Source: DAINPP01 sp963667315 (GTDB lineage Bacteria; Thermotogota; Thermotogae; MWEM01). From it: a stretch of 64,000 nt of DNA. The stretch covers positions 496,001 through 560,000 of the forward strand of contig OY763325.1 of assembly GCA_963667315.1 (NCBI GenBank), in the 5' to 3' direction. A model generated the notes under the pieces. That model worked only from the letters and a program-made list of their open reading frames with translations. It made no database searches and was not told the origin of the DNA. Both the position numbers and the translations under genes were made by a program. This document shows, in pieces, positions 8,221 to 17,812 of the stretch (its first letter is position 1; every line of letters starts with the position of its first letter).

Positions 8221-10851
8221 TTGAGATATATGACTGCAGCAGAAATAAGAGAATCCTTTTTAAGTTTTTATGAGAAAAAAACGCATAAGAGATTAGCCAG
8301 TTCGTCTTTAATACCAAATGATCCGCAACTTCTTTTCACGATTGCTGGGATGGTTCAGTTCAAACCAATTTTCTGGGGAAAAGTCAAACCTGTTTATCCG
8401 AGAGCGACAACTTGTCAGAAATGTGTCAGAACAAATGATATAGATTCAGTTGGGAGAACAAAAAGACATCATACTTTCTTTGAGATGCTCGGGAATTTTT
8501 CATTTGGTGATTATTTTAAAGAGGAAGCCATAAGATGGGCTTGGGAATTTTCCACGAAAGTAATGGAAATGCCCGAAGAAAAGATTTGGGTATCCGTTTA
8601 TAAAGATGATGATGAAGCATATAGAATATGGACAGAACAAATCCGTTTTCCAGCTGAAAAAATTGTAAAACTTGGTAAAGAAGATAATTTCTGGGGTCCT
8701 GCCGGTCCAACCGGTCCATGTGGACCCTGTTCAGAAATTTTCTTTGATATGGGACCAAATGATAATTGTCCGGATCCTGAAAATTGCTCGCCTGCATGTG
8801 ATTGCGGCAGATTTCTTGAATTTTATAATCTCGTGTTCACAGAATTAAATGCCAACGAGGATGGAACTTTTTCACCTTTATCAAGAAAAAATATAGATAC
8901 AGGGCTGGGGCTTGAAAGAATTTCCTCTATTATTCAGCAGGTTCCTTCCAATTTTGAGACAGATCTCTTTCAACCTATCATAAAGAAAGCAGAAGAATTA
9001 ACGGGAATTGACTATAATAAAGGAAAGAGGGAAATAACTGCGTTAAGAGTTATCTCGGATCATGTCCGTTCAGCTGTCTTTATGATTTCGGATGGTGTTT
9101 TACCATCAAATGATGGGAGAGGGTATGTTTTAAAGAGATTGATCAGAAGGGCCTTGACATTCGGTTGGCTTCATGGTGTAAAAAAACCGTTCCTGTCTGA
9201 ATTGGTTGAAGTGGTTGTTGCAAAGATGGGGTCTCATTATCTTGAATTAAAGGAAAAGCAGGATATCATTACACAGATCATTCTTGAAGAAGAGAAAAAA
9301 TTTGTCAGAACGATGGAACAGGGACTTGCGTTACTCGATGAACTCTTCAAGACAACTGAAAAAATATCGGCTGACGATGCTTTCAAGCTCTATGATACAT
9401 ATGGATTCCCTGTTGAAGTAACCAGTGAAATTGCAGCGCAACAGGGAAAAGATGTTGATATAAACGGTTATAAAATATTGATGGAAAATCAGAAAGAGAT
9501 GGCAAGAACCGCAAGAGGCAATCTTGAGTATGCAAAGGTATCAAAGGTGTATGAAAAACTCAATCCGGATACCATTTCTGAAATCGAATTTGTCGGTTAT
9601 GAAAAACTTACTGAAGAGTCAAAAATTCTTTTTCTCTTAAGAGATGATGAATTGATAGATGAGGTGGGAGAAAATGAAACGGTTGATATTGTTGTTAAAC
9701 ATACTCCGTTTTACGATGAAAAAGGAGGACAGGTGTCCGATACCGGTAAGTTATTTAATCAGAATTTTACCGGAGAAGTTATGGAGGTCTTCAATCCTTA
9801 TAATAAGGTAATCGTTCATCGGGTCAAAATAATAGAAGGAACAGTGAAAAAAGGGGATGCTGTTTCTCTGGAAGTTAATAATATAACGAGACTTTCGACT
9901 GCAAGAAATCACAGTGCGACACATTTACTGCACTCGGCTTTGAAAGCGGTCCTTGGAAATCACGTCAAACAGGCTGGCTCTCTTGTTTCACCAAACAGAC
10001 TCAGGTTTGATTTTTCACATTTTAAACCGATGAGCGAATGTGAAATAAGGAAAGTTGAAACCATCGTAAATGAACAAATCATGAATGCTTTGGATGTGAT
10101 TACGGATGAAATGGATTTGGATGAGGCCAAAAAATCAGGTGTTACCGCTTTATTTGATGAAAAGTATTCACAAAAAGTAAGGGTTGTTCGAATGGGAGAT
10201 TTCAGTGCTGAATTGTGTGGTGGAACCCATATAAAGAATACCGGTCAGATTGGTCCTTTCAGGATTAAAAGCGAGTCTGGGATTTCGTCAGGTGTCAGAA
10301 GAATTGAAGGTGCAACCGGATGGAATAGTTTTAAAATGATAGAAGAGCAAAGGGATTTGCTTAAAGAAGTTTCATCAACTTTGAATACCGAAGAACATCT
10401 ATTGACGGAAACTGTAGGTAAACTTCAGATTCAATTGAAGGAAACAAACAAAAAGATTAACGAGCTGGAAGAAAAATTGAGTCAACAGAATTTAAATCGT
10501 GCTCAAAGTGAAATTCAAGAAGTAGATGGCATCAAATACCTTGCAATCGTTCAGGAAAACATCAATCCACAGGTTATGCGATCTGTCGCAGATAATGCGA
10601 TTGAAAAAGTTTCTGGTGGACTTGTTTGTCTTTTTAACAAGACCGATAGTAATGTATCTTTTATCGTAAAAGTCTCAAAGGAGATTGCCGGTAAAACAGT
10701 TCATGCCGGTAAGATGGCAAAAGCACTCGCTTCAATTCTTGGCGGCGGCGGTGGTGGACGACCTGATTTCGCACAGGCCGGTGGGAAAAACATCGGAAAG
10801 TTGGATGAAGCTGTAAAAGCTATACCGGAAATTATAAGGAATGCGAAATAG
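8221..10851 (+). CDS. alaS: Alanyl-tRNA synthetase
   Basis: Charges tRNA-Ala and edits misacylated Ser/Gly; a gene for one of its substrates, tRNA-Ala, is at 35103. Domains in order: the class II catalytic core (TAAEIRESFLSFYEKK, TCQKCVRTNDID, GRTKRHHTFFEMLGNFSFGDYF), the tRNA-recognition helical domain, the editing domain with HSATHLLHSAL and CGGTH zinc ligands, then a coiled coil and C-Ala domain ending in a GGGGGGRPDFAQAGG segment. A TTG at 8221 lies eight bases after GGAGGGA and is the best start (876 residues); the ATG at 8230 is too far. It overlaps the next gene by 11 bp. I saw no T-box leader. Confidence 0.97.
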   Translation: MRYMTAAEIRESFLSFYEKKTHKRLASSSLIPNDPQLLFTIAGMVQFKPIFWGKVKPVYPRATTCQKCVRTNDIDSVGRTKRHHTFFEMLGNFSFGDYFKEEAIRWAWEFSTKVMEMPEEKIWVSVYKDDDEAYRIWTEQIRFPAEKIVKLGKEDNFWGPAGPTGPCGPCSEIFFDMGPNDNCPDPENCSPACDCGRFLEFYNLVFTELNANEDGTFSPLSRKNIDTGLGLERISSIIQQVPSNFETDLFQPIIKKAEELTGIDYNKGKREITALRVISDHVRSAVFMISDGVLPSNDGRGYVLKRLIRRALTFGWLHGVKKPFLSELVEVVVAKMGSHYLELKEKQDIITQIILEEEKKFVRTMEQGLALLDELFKTTEKISADDAFKLYDTYGFPVEVTSEIAAQQGKDVDINGYKILMENQKEMARTARGNLEYAKVSKVYEKLNPDTISEIEFVGYEKLTEESKILFLLRDDELIDEVGENETVDIVVKHTPFYDEKGGQVSDTGKLFNQNFTGEVMEVFNPYNKVIVHRVKIIEGTVKKGDAVSLEVNNITRLSTARNHSATHLLHSALKAVLGNHVKQAGSLVSPNRLRFDFSHFKPMSECEIRKVETIVNEQIMNALDVITDEMDLDEAKKSGVTALFDEKYSQKVRVVRMGDFSAELCGGTHIKNTGQIGPFRIKSESGISSGVRRIEGATGWNSFKMIEEQRDLLKEVSSTLNTEEHLLTETVGKLQIQLKETNKKINELEEKLSQQNLNRAQSEIQEVDGIKYLAIVQENINPQVMRSVADNAIEKVSGGLVCLFNKTDSNVSFIVKVSKEIAGKTVHAGKMAKALASILGGGGGGRPDFAQAGGKNIGKLDEAVKAIPEIIRNAK

Positions 10852-11350
10852 AATAACGATCATTACAGGGAAAAGGGGTGTGGGTAAAACCACATCCCTT
10901 CGTTCAATTATATCTGATTTATCCGACTTGGGATTTAAGATAAAAGGCTTCAATACTTTTTTTAAAAGGGAGTGTCTGGTACTTGAATGGCTTAATATTA
11001 ATCAAGAGTCTGTAATTATGGCAAAGAAAAATTCTCCCTTTTCAATGATTCCTAATTTGGATTCGTTGAAACATATTGGTCAAGTTTTAGAAGCAGAAGA
11101 ATTTTATCATTCAGTATTTTGTGCAGATGAGATAGGATTTCTCGAATCTCTTTCAAAGGAAATGCAGGAAGGAATCATTCACTCAATTTCTTCTTCCATG
11201 GCTGCCGTGATAACTTTAAGAAAAGGTTGGTATCCTTTTTTGAAAAAGATTAAGGAGATGAAAGCTGTAAAGTTATATGATTTAGATGATTATTCAGTTA
11301 AAGAGAGAGAAAATATAAAAAAAGAGATACTTGAAAAGTTACGGGGGTAA
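10841..11350 (+). CDS. P-loop NTPase, THEP1/NTPase_1-like
   Basis: A 169-residue protein with a Walker A motif at residues 9-17 (GKRGVGKTT) and an acidic CADEIGFLE Walker B-like stretch near residue 86. It ends in a lysine-rich tail. Size and layout resemble the NTPase_1/THEP1 group of small nucleoside-triphosphatases, although the first half after the P-loop is divergent. It overlaps alaS by 11 bp and is followed after three bases by the asparaginase, so it is translationally coupled. The physiological substrate is unknown. Placement in THEP1 rather than another small P-loop family is moderately certain. Confidence 0.65.
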   Translation: MRNRITIITGKRGVGKTTSLRSIISDLSDLGFKIKGFNTFFKRECLVLEWLNINQESVIMAKKNSPFSMIPNLDSLKHIGQVLEAEEFYHSVFCADEIGFLESLSKEMQEGIIHSISSSMAAVITLRKGWYPFLKKIKEMKAVKLYDLDDYSVKERENIKKEILEKLRG

Positions 11351-11353
11351 AAA

Positions 11354-12355
11354 ATGAAAAAAAAAGTAGTGATCGTTACAACTGGTGGTACAATTGCAAT
11401 GAGAAAAGAGACAGAAGGGGTTATCCCATCATCTGTAGGGAATTCTAAAATTGCTGAGCTCAGTGGACTTGAAAGATTTGCCGAGATCGAAACAATCAAT
11501 TATTGTAATATCCCAAGTCCCCATATGACACCGGAAAAAATGTTTGAACTTTCTCTATTGGTACAGGAACTTGTGGATAGAAAGGATATTACAGGTGTTG
11601 TTATCACACATGGGACCGATACTCTTGAAGAAACAGCCTACATGCTTGATTTAACCGTTAATACGAAAAAACCGATTGTCGTAACGGCTGCAATGAGAAA
11701 TATTAACGAACTGGGAACTGATGGGCCGAGAAATGTGTTTTCTTCAGTTGAAGTTGCCGCTTCTGAATTTTCAAGAGGGTGTGGTACGGTAGTCTGTCTG
11801 AATGATGAAATTCATGCTGCAAGAGAAGTAACCAAAACATATACGAGTAATGTTGCGACTTTTGACTCTCCCGGATTTGGACCGCTTGGGATTGTAGATG
11901 ATGATGGTGTCTTCTTTTTCAGGAAATCATTAAGAAGAACCTACATAAAGACTGTAAAGGTTGAATCGAAGACTTGTTTATTGAAAACATATCCGGGAGA
12001 TACCGGAGAATTCCTTGAATACGCTGTTAACAACGGAACAAAGGGAATTGTTCTTGAAGGGTTCGGGAGGGGGAATGTGCCGCCGACTTTGACAGAGCCC
12101 ATAGAAAAATGTATAAAAGCAGGAGTTCCGGTCGTTCTGGTATCAAGATGCTATAAAGGAAGAGTTCTTGATATCTATGGTTATAAAGGTGGAGGAGCTG
12201 CATTGAAGAGGCTTGGTGTTATCCTGGGGCATGAGCAGAGTAGTCAGAAAGCAAGGATAAAATTGATGGTATTATTGGGAAGCGGTCTGGAAATTGAAGA
12301 GATCAGGGATAGTTTTGAGATATCTACTTATGTACCGGAGAGAAGAGCATTCTGA
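11354..12355 (+). CDS. L-asparaginase (type I/II family)
   Basis: Hydrolyses asparagine to aspartate and ammonia. The two threonine motifs are plain: VTTGGTIAMRK at the N-terminus (first catalytic Thr) and VVITHGTDTLEETAYM near residue 85 (second Thr with the Asp and downstream Lys region). The 333-residue length is normal. No signal peptide is visible, so it is probably cytoplasmic. It follows the NTPase gene after three bases. Asparagine use suits the amino-acid-fermenting profile of the window. Confidence 0.92.
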   Translation: MKKKVVIVTTGGTIAMRKETEGVIPSSVGNSKIAELSGLERFAEIETINYCNIPSPHMTPEKMFELSLLVQELVDRKDITGVVITHGTDTLEETAYMLDLTVNTKKPIVVTAAMRNINELGTDGPRNVFSSVEVAASEFSRGCGTVVCLNDEIHAAREVTKTYTSNVATFDSPGFGPLGIVDDDGVFFFRKSLRRTYIKTVKVESKTCLLKTYPGDTGEFLEYAVNNGTKGIVLEGFGRGNVPPTLTEPIEKCIKAGVPVVLVSRCYKGRVLDIYGYKGGGAALKRLGVILGHEQSSQKARIKLMVLLGSGLEIEEIRDSFEISTYVPERRAF

Positions 12356-12385
12356 AAAATTAATCTAAAGTTACGGAGGCGAATG

Positions 12386-13420
12386 ATGAAAAAAATTATT
12401 ATGTTTTTTATTTCCTTTATACTGTTGACTGTTGTGAGTTTCTCATATACTTTGGAAGATGTCATGTATGGTGTTGAAAAAACAACTTCAGCTGAATATT
12501 CACTTCCGTATTTTCAATGGATGAATAAAGCACAAGGGGAAATAAATGCCGGATACGATCCTTTTGAAAAAAAAGGGGTATTTGGTGTGCAGGCAGGCGT
12601 ACAAATGTTTGAAAATGTTGATATGAATACCAGTCTATCGATTTCTACCGATTTTGCATCGAATACAGATTATCAGTTTTCAGCAGGTGTGACGTATAAT
12701 TTCTTATCAACCGGGGAATCGGAAAGACGCTATAAAGAAGCACAGAAAGAAACTATAAAAAGAAAAATGCAAGTGATCGAATTGTTTTTTGATTATCTTA
12801 AAAAGAAGGTGCTTTTAAGAGATGACGATGGAACTGATATCGTCTTGACGACAGACAACAAGATGATTCAAGTGGATATGGCCTATCTAACTATTAAAAT
12901 CGAAGCGATTTCTTCATTGGAATCCGGGGAGCCTCAAATTAATGGCCTATCAGGATACCTTCCTGAAAAAATAGATGATGATGTTGTTCAAATTGCAGTG
13001 AGGAGGTATTTAACACTCTTCAATTCTGAAGAAGAAAATGATGCTGCACTATATGCAATCTTCAGAACTGATTATAATAGTTTTACACAAGGTATTTCAG
13101 GTGGTATCGGAGGATCAATGGATTTTGAAAAACCTGTTTCTCATTCGGTTCAGGAAAAGCTTGATGAGATTGAGATCAGGAAATATAAATTGATGCATGA
13201 TGTTATCGTAGATCAGCTCCCTGTGTTAAAAAATAAGTATTCAGAACTTGAGAAGACTTTGAACAGTGCCACGACTTCTGTGATTAATGGAACTTTGACT
13301 ACGGAGCAAGTAAGAGGAATCAGGGAACAGTATTTAAGAATCGAAGATAGAATTTTAGAATTAACGATAGAAGCTGTAAAACTTGAGGCAATTTTCAAAG
13401 TATTAGTGGGGGATATGTAG
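12386..13420 (+). CDS. Secreted protein with TolC-like alternation of strands and coiled coils
   Basis: 344 residues starting MKKIIMFF with a signal peptide ending around SFS. After it, short alternating-hydrophobic stretches (VQMFENVDMNTSLSIS, DYQFSAGVTYNFLS) are followed by a charged helix from about 105. The pattern repeats: a second Gly-rich strand segment (SFTQGISGGIGG, about 235) and long helices to the end. This double strand-then-coil layout recalls outer-membrane efflux (TolC) proteins, but no diagnostic motif is present and the protein is short. ATG 12386 is six bases from GGAGG; ATG 12383 is too close. It lies six bases before holA. Confidence 0.5.
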   Translation: MKKIIMFFISFILLTVVSFSYTLEDVMYGVEKTTSAEYSLPYFQWMNKAQGEINAGYDPFEKKGVFGVQAGVQMFENVDMNTSLSISTDFASNTDYQFSAGVTYNFLSTGESERRYKEAQKETIKRKMQVIELFFDYLKKKVLLRDDDGTDIVLTTDNKMIQVDMAYLTIKIEAISSLESGEPQINGLSGYLPEKIDDDVVQIAVRRYLTLFNSEEENDAALYAIFRTDYNSFTQGISGGIGGSMDFEKPVSHSVQEKLDEIEIRKYKLMHDVIVDQLPVLKNKYSELEKTLNSATTSVINGTLTTEQVRGIREQYLRIEDRILELTIEAVKLEAIFKVLVGDM

Positions 13421-13426
13421 AAAAGG

Positions 13427-14407
13427 ATGTTAGAATTATTAGTTGGTGATGATAGTTTTTCAAAATACAGATATTGTCTAAAAATATCCGAAAAGGAAAA
13501 AAAGAAGTTTAAGACTTTTGATGTAAAATCTTGGAAATCTTTCGAAGAGTTTCTTCCGGAATTATACCGAAAGACTTTGTTTTCAACGGAGTATTGTGTC
13601 TATTGTGATTTTTCAGGTACCTTATCGAAAAAGAAAATTGATTATATCAAGGAAAGTGCAAAGTTATTAGAAGCATCAGAGGATAATTTTCTTTTTTTAA
13701 GTGTAAGTAAAAGTATTAAAGGCTTGAAGAAGAATAAAAAGAATTTTGTTCTACCGAAACCCTGGAAAGAAAGAGAGTGGAAATTGCTTGTCAGCCAACT
13801 TGCATTCGATAAGCATTTGAAATTGTCACCCCTGCAGACTGAACGCTTGATCTATGAGACGAACAATGATTTATGGAAGATCAATAACGAACTTGAAAAA
13901 TTCAGTATGATTGTCAGTGATGAAAAGATTGAAGAAGGGGTATTCAATGAGATGTTTTATTCCTATTCGAAGGAATCATTACAAAAATTTACGTATGAAT
14001 TTGTCGATAGAAAATCTATATTGGCGTTGAAAAACCTTGAAGCAATTTTTAAGGAGTATAATCAAATGCAAATTCTTTACAGATTGAGTAGTATATATAT
14101 GTTGATTTATAAAATTCGCATGATCTGTATTTCAATGAATATCAATATGTTTAATTTTAACAGTGTAAAAGAAATAGCATCACAGGTAAAGAGTAATATT
14201 CCAACAGTTTCTGATATCGTCGGTTTTTCATTTGATCGAAATGAACAAAAACGAAAAATCTGTTTTCAATATTCTGATGAGGAAATTGAATCAGTTTTAA
14301 AAGAACTCCTTAAGCTAGAATTAGAATTTAAAGCCGGTAAAGTTGAGTTTAAATCAAAAATAATAGATTTATATTACAAGGTGCATTTTGAAAAAAAGAT
14401 TGTATGA
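13427..14407 (+). CDS. holA: DNA polymerase III, delta subunit (divergent HolA)
   Basis: The delta subunit opens the sliding clamp in the clamp-loader complex. The protein has 326 residues with the HolA layout: an N-terminal GDDSFSKYRYC strand-loop, then LYRKTLFSTEYCVYCDF, a domain with FVLPKPWKEREWKLLVSQLAF, the ETNNDLWKINNELEKFS helix characteristic of delta, and a C-terminal collar-like helical domain (LAIFKEYNQMQILYRLSS-type). The Walker A site is absent, as expected for delta. Sequence conservation is low, so the call rests on the order of these segments and on length. Confidence 0.75.
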   Translation: MLELLVGDDSFSKYRYCLKISEKEKKKFKTFDVKSWKSFEEFLPELYRKTLFSTEYCVYCDFSGTLSKKKIDYIKESAKLLEASEDNFLFLSVSKSIKGLKKNKKNFVLPKPWKEREWKLLVSQLAFDKHLKLSPLQTERLIYETNNDLWKINNELEKFSMIVSDEKIEEGVFNEMFYSYSKESLQKFTYEFVDRKSILALKNLEAIFKEYNQMQILYRLSSIYMLIYKIRMICISMNINMFNFNSVKEIASQVKSNIPTVSDIVGFSFDRNEQKRKICFQYSDEEIESVLKELLKLELEFKAGKVEFKSKIIDLYYKVHFEKKIV

Positions 14408-14843
14408 AAAAAACAATATCAAGAAAGAAATATTTATATTAATCATTAGTCTGGGAGCAATATATACCGCTTTTTCCTTTGATGTTTTTTTTTGTGACAT
14501 ATTTTGTCTTACACCCGGTTTGACTATTTCCCTGATCTATTTGTTTAGTCAAAAAATATATTTGTCCTATATTTTATCCACTGTTTATTCAATCCAATGG
14601 TATTTGGGTTTTAATGAAAATAAACATCTTTCTGTCTTTATTTTTATTTTTCTTATTCTGATAAGTGTTATTGCTAAAAAAAAGAATTCCGTCATAAAAA
14701 ATCTTTTTTTTGTTTTTTATGTTATGGAATTCCTTTTTTGTGCGATGCTGTTTAATCATTTGAATCTTATTTCAACTCAGTTGATTCAACTCTTTCTTTT
14801 TCTGATTGTATTTCTTCATATAAGAAAAAAATCTTTCTTTTGA
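14388..14843 (+). CDS. Small integral membrane protein, unknown
   Basis: 151 residues, almost entirely hydrophobic, with four or five membrane segments rich in Phe, Ile and Leu and a basic C-terminal tail (HIRKKSFF). It starts at a TTG 14388 inside the end of holA, with AAGGTG just upstream, so it is probably translated with holA. Size and topology would allow an MreD-like role, but no motif supports that. It ends three bases before the convergent nuclease gene. Confidence 0.5.
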   Translation: MKKRLYEKNNIKKEIFILIISLGAIYTAFSFDVFFCDIFCLTPGLTISLIYLFSQKIYLSYILSTVYSIQWYLGFNENKHLSVFIFIFLILISVIAKKKNSVIKNLFFVFYVMEFLFCAMLFNHLNLISTQLIQLFLFLIVFLHIRKKSFF

Positions 14844-14845
14844 TT

Positions 14846-15757
14846 TTACCAGAAATAATACGAGATCAATTCCCCTTCGGGATCTTCAAGGGTTACACCA
14901 TCACCACCATCATTATGAATATAAGATTTACTCCAAATATTTTCAGATGCTTCTTTTCCGGAGTGTATTCTGATCGTTTCGTTTGCTGATAATGAGATAT
15001 CTTCAAATTTGTATGTCTGTTGCCCTTCATTACTCTTGAGTGTAAAATCCTCAAGTGAGATGGTATCATTTGAAAAATTCTTGATTTCAACAAATTCATC
15101 ACTCCCAAGGAATTGAACATAGACAATTCTTAAATCGCCCATGGATTGGTTCAAGATTAAACCAACTTGAGAATTATCGGTATCTTCTTTGGTTTCAGGT
15201 ATATCTTTTTCTAGAAGAGCGATTTCTTCAGGTGTTTTATTTTTATTCCATAATCCGTATTTTTTCTTTCTTGCAGTTCTTTCAGCTTCTGTAAATAAAG
15301 CCATATAATCCGTATTGAAATGAAAAACGGTATAAGCGTGTGCATAACCATTTGCTATCAAATTAAGATTATGCATGATCCATTGCCCATCCCTTTTATA
15401 CCAGATATAGGCCAATAATCTATTGTACTTGTCTCTTGGATCCCAATCATAAGTAAGATAGACGGTTGATCCTAAAGGGCACATTTTTTTTGTAAAATTG
15501 CTTGCTTCTTTTCCGTAATACTCAACCGGTTTTGAGGGATGTACGGTTTCAGGTGTATCAACCCCCAACATTCTGATGGTTTCTTCCCTCCCGTTTACCA
15601 TTACTTTGATCGTATCACCATCTACATTCTTTATAACCTTTGCCATATCGGGTTGATCCGGTTCAATGGTATAAGGCCAGATGTAAATAACATCATTATA
15701 TTCATGTAAAGCGATAAACGCAATAACTGGGATTAAAAAGAAAAGTAGTTTTTTCAA
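14846..15757 (-). CDS. Exported thermonuclease-like (SNase) protein with C-terminal lamin-tail domain
   Basis: 303 residues. A single N-terminal hydrophobic segment (KKLLFFLIPVIAFIAL) acts as signal or anchor. The SNase domain spans about 35-180, with VIKNVDGDTIKVMVNG, IRMLGVDTPETVHP (catalytic Arg/Asp region), DPRDKYNRLLAYIW and an EAERTARKKKYGLW end. The C-terminal 100 residues carry a lamin-tail (LTD) fold pattern: RIVYVQFLGSDEFVEIKNFS, DLSxxTLKSNEG-type turns and HNDGGDGVTLEDPEG. LTD domains accompany secreted nucleases in several bacteria, so extracellular DNA/RNA degradation is the likely job. TTG 15757 is eight bases after AAGGAG; a GTG at 15766 overlaps that site. Confidence 0.85.
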   Translation of the reverse strand: MKKLLFFLIPVIAFIALHEYNDVIYIWPYTIEPDQPDMAKVIKNVDGDTIKVMVNGREETIRMLGVDTPETVHPSKPVEYYGKEASNFTKKMCPLGSTVYLTYDWDPRDKYNRLLAYIWYKRDGQWIMHNLNLIANGYAHAYTVFHFNTDYMALFTEAERTARKKKYGLWNKNKTPEEIALLEKDIPETKEDTDNSQVGLILNQSMGDLRIVYVQFLGSDEFVEIKNFSNDTISLEDFTLKSNEGQQTYKFEDISLSANETIRIHSGKEASENIWSKSYIHNDGGDGVTLEDPEGELISYYFW

Positions 15758-16431
15758 GCTGATCACTCCTTAATATATGTATCAAGAGATAATACCATAA
15801 AAAAAATTGAACAGATTGGTTTGTGAACAAAAAAAAGAAAGAAATAATAAGAAAGAACTGGGATTTATATGGAGAAGAAAAACAGATTGGAGATGTAGGA
15901 GATAAAGAAACATAGAAATAATAATTATGTATATATATAGATAATAATAAGATAACTAAATAATATACACTTAATATAAGTATTAAAATCATTATATAGT
16001 AAAATATCCTATTATATATTAGGAAATATAATATAATAGGGACGTTTATTAATATAATAAAAGTACTAACACATAGATACTATAATATATAGAATAATAG
16101 GAATGTAATATTTTTTAGAAGGAATATTTAACTGTTCAAATACGATATGAAAACTTAAGAGTTGAGATCATAATCTGGAAGTGTTTTATAACCTTATTTG
16201 TTCTGCATGGATTAGGAATTTACGACTGTTTGAATTCTATCGTTTTAGTATTTTGATGACTATTTATTAGGGATTATCTTGAGACGCTTACGTTTGATGA
16301 TGTGGTTTTATTCTTTCCTAGTGATGTTAAAAATGAGAAAAAACCACTCCGGGAAAATATATTTCGCGGAATGGTTCTTTTTATTCTCGCAATATTATTT
16401 AGTTTGAAATTGCCCCAATTTAAATTTTATC
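15758..16431. other. AT-rich, C-poor spacer upstream of the nuclease gene
   Basis: About 670 bases without a credible gene. In 15781-16140 I count roughly 21 C and 55 G on the plus strand, near 79% A+T. The runs are low-complexity TA/AAT. It contains one terminator-like hairpin (16342-16376). A 63-codon frame at 16302-16493 crosses that hairpin and overlaps the next gene, so I do not call it. Confidence 0.7.
16342..16376. terminator. Hairpin with flanking A and T runs, probable bidirectional terminator
   Basis: A ten-base stem with one C-A mismatch (AACCACTCCG / CGGAATGGTT), preceded by AAAAA and followed by CTTTTTATT. It lies just beyond the stop of the minus-strand gene at 16432 and would end that transcript. 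Confidence 0.65.
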
Positions 16432-17091
16432 TCAATAATAAGGAATTACTGCTGCATTTTTCATTGTTCTTTCTCCATCATATGATCCGATGATTCCTCT
16501 GATCATATATAATTCTTTTCTGCTTGTATTAACTTGCCAGAAAAATCCCTGCCATGAGTTTTTCTTGAGATGATATAGGTATGGTTTTTTTTGAATAGCC
16601 GTCCAGTTTGAGCCATATGACAACACATTGCCTTCTGCTGCAATCTGCAGTGTTCCGCTATTCGGAACATAAACCAGATATGCGTTTGAGAAAAGTAGTT
16701 TGAAATTAGATCCGGAACTTGTTACTGTGATTGGTAATTTGTTTTGATCACCACCGAGTGTTCCAAACTGATTATTCCTGACTCTATATACTTCCTTTCT
16801 GGATGTATTTAATTGCCAGTAAAAACCTTGCCAGCTTCTGAGCCTCAGATGAAACAGATACGGTTTTAATTGTTTGATTTCCCAATCTTCCCCATACGAT
16901 AAAACATTGTTTTCTGCTATGATCTGCATTGATAAAGAGCCTGGCATAAATATTAAATAGGCGTCATCAAAATTCAAAGTGAACCTTGATGGTTGTGCTG
17001 TATTTGAAAATACAGTACCTGTCATAAACAAAATAAACATTCCTACGATAAAGATCTTCACACTCATTTTCAAAATAAAACTTTTTTTCAT
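16432..17091 (-). CDS. Secreted protein of two tandem copies of an unknown ~75-residue domain
   Basis: 219 residues. ATG 17091 is six to eight bases after GGAGGTGG and is followed by a signal peptide (about residues 1-30). The mature part is two near-parallel repeats. Each has F-x-L-x-F-x-x-AYL-[IV]-[FY]-x-P, NVLSYG-x-x-W, KPYL-[FY]-HL, SWQGF-[FY]-WQ-[LV]-NTSRKE-[VL]-Y and a closing Gly-rich turn. The regular beta-like repeats, with conserved Trp, Tyr and Gly, suggest a carbohydrate-binding or envelope module. That is inference; I do not recognise the family. It lies alone between two AT-rich spacers, with a hairpin terminator after its stop. Confidence 0.65.
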   Translation of the reverse strand: MKKSFILKMSVKIFIVGMFILFMTGTVFSNTAQPSRFTLNFDDAYLIFMPGSLSMQIIAENNVLSYGEDWEIKQLKPYLFHLRLRSWQGFYWQLNTSRKEVYRVRNNQFGTLGGDQNKLPITVTSSGSNFKLLFSNAYLVYVPNSGTLQIAAEGNVLSYGSNWTAIQKKPYLYHLKKNSWQGFFWQVNTSRKELYMIRGIIGSYDGERTMKNAAVIPYY

Positions 17092-17812
17092 TATTACCAC
17101 CTCCGAATAATGATACCGTCTGATATTTACTATGTCGCATGACCTAAATCTGAATTAAATGATGAAATAGTAGACTCTCAATTTTAAATAAGATAGCATT
17201 TCTTATTTATAAGAATTTATATTTATATAGATTATATATATGTATAAAATTTGATATAATAAATACTATAAATAAGTATTATTTATATAGAGTAAATTAA
17301 TAAATTAAAATATATAATAATCCATCAAGTATCTATTATAATACACATATAATATCTATAATAAACAAATATAGAATTATATTATTACAGTATAAAGAAT
17401 TGTGATTGTCCTTTTATTTCCTCTGTTGAATATATAGACGGTTAAAACATTGATATCATTTATTTGGATATGACGCCGAAATATTGAAGTAAGTAGTTTG
17501 ATAATTCAAACATATTAATTGAGAAAAAATAAAAATAGTATATTGATTAAATGAAAACTTCCGGTTAGTTGATGGAAGGCATTTATTTGTAGAGAATTTG
17601 TTGTTTCAAATGAGAAAATGCCAATTGGGTGAAATGATAGAAAGTAAATGTTTTTCTGATTATTCGTCCGTAAAGAAAAAGCTGATTCTCCTGAAGAAAA
17701 TCAGCTTTTATTTTGAAGAAATGTTATTTTTTGCGGGACAAAACCAATGAATAATTACACATCAAGGGTAAAAATAATGCCTTAAAAGCGAATTTATGCG
17801 CAACAAAATTAA
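17092..17812. other. AT-rich spacer, no gene
   Basis: About 720 bases between two minus-strand genes. Positions 17161-17400 are extremely AT-rich and made of TA-rich low-complexity sequence. From 17400 to 17660 composition is more ordinary but no frame is long or has a ribosome site. A loose inverted repeat (GGCATTT...AAATGCC, about 17577-17622) and the terminator at 17677-17709 are the only structures seen. Decayed coding sequence is possible in the second half. Confidence 0.6.
17677..17709. terminator. Rho-independent terminator
   Basis: An eleven-base stem AAAAGCTGATT / AATCAGCTTTT, loop of 11, with A-rich and T-rich flanks so that it works on either strand. It lies about 100 bases beyond the stop of the minus-strand gene at 17813. 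Confidence 0.8.

Noticed and set aside
16302..16493. 63-codon plus-strand frame
   Set aside because: Runs through a terminator-like hairpin and into the end of the opposite-strand secreted gene; no ribosome site.
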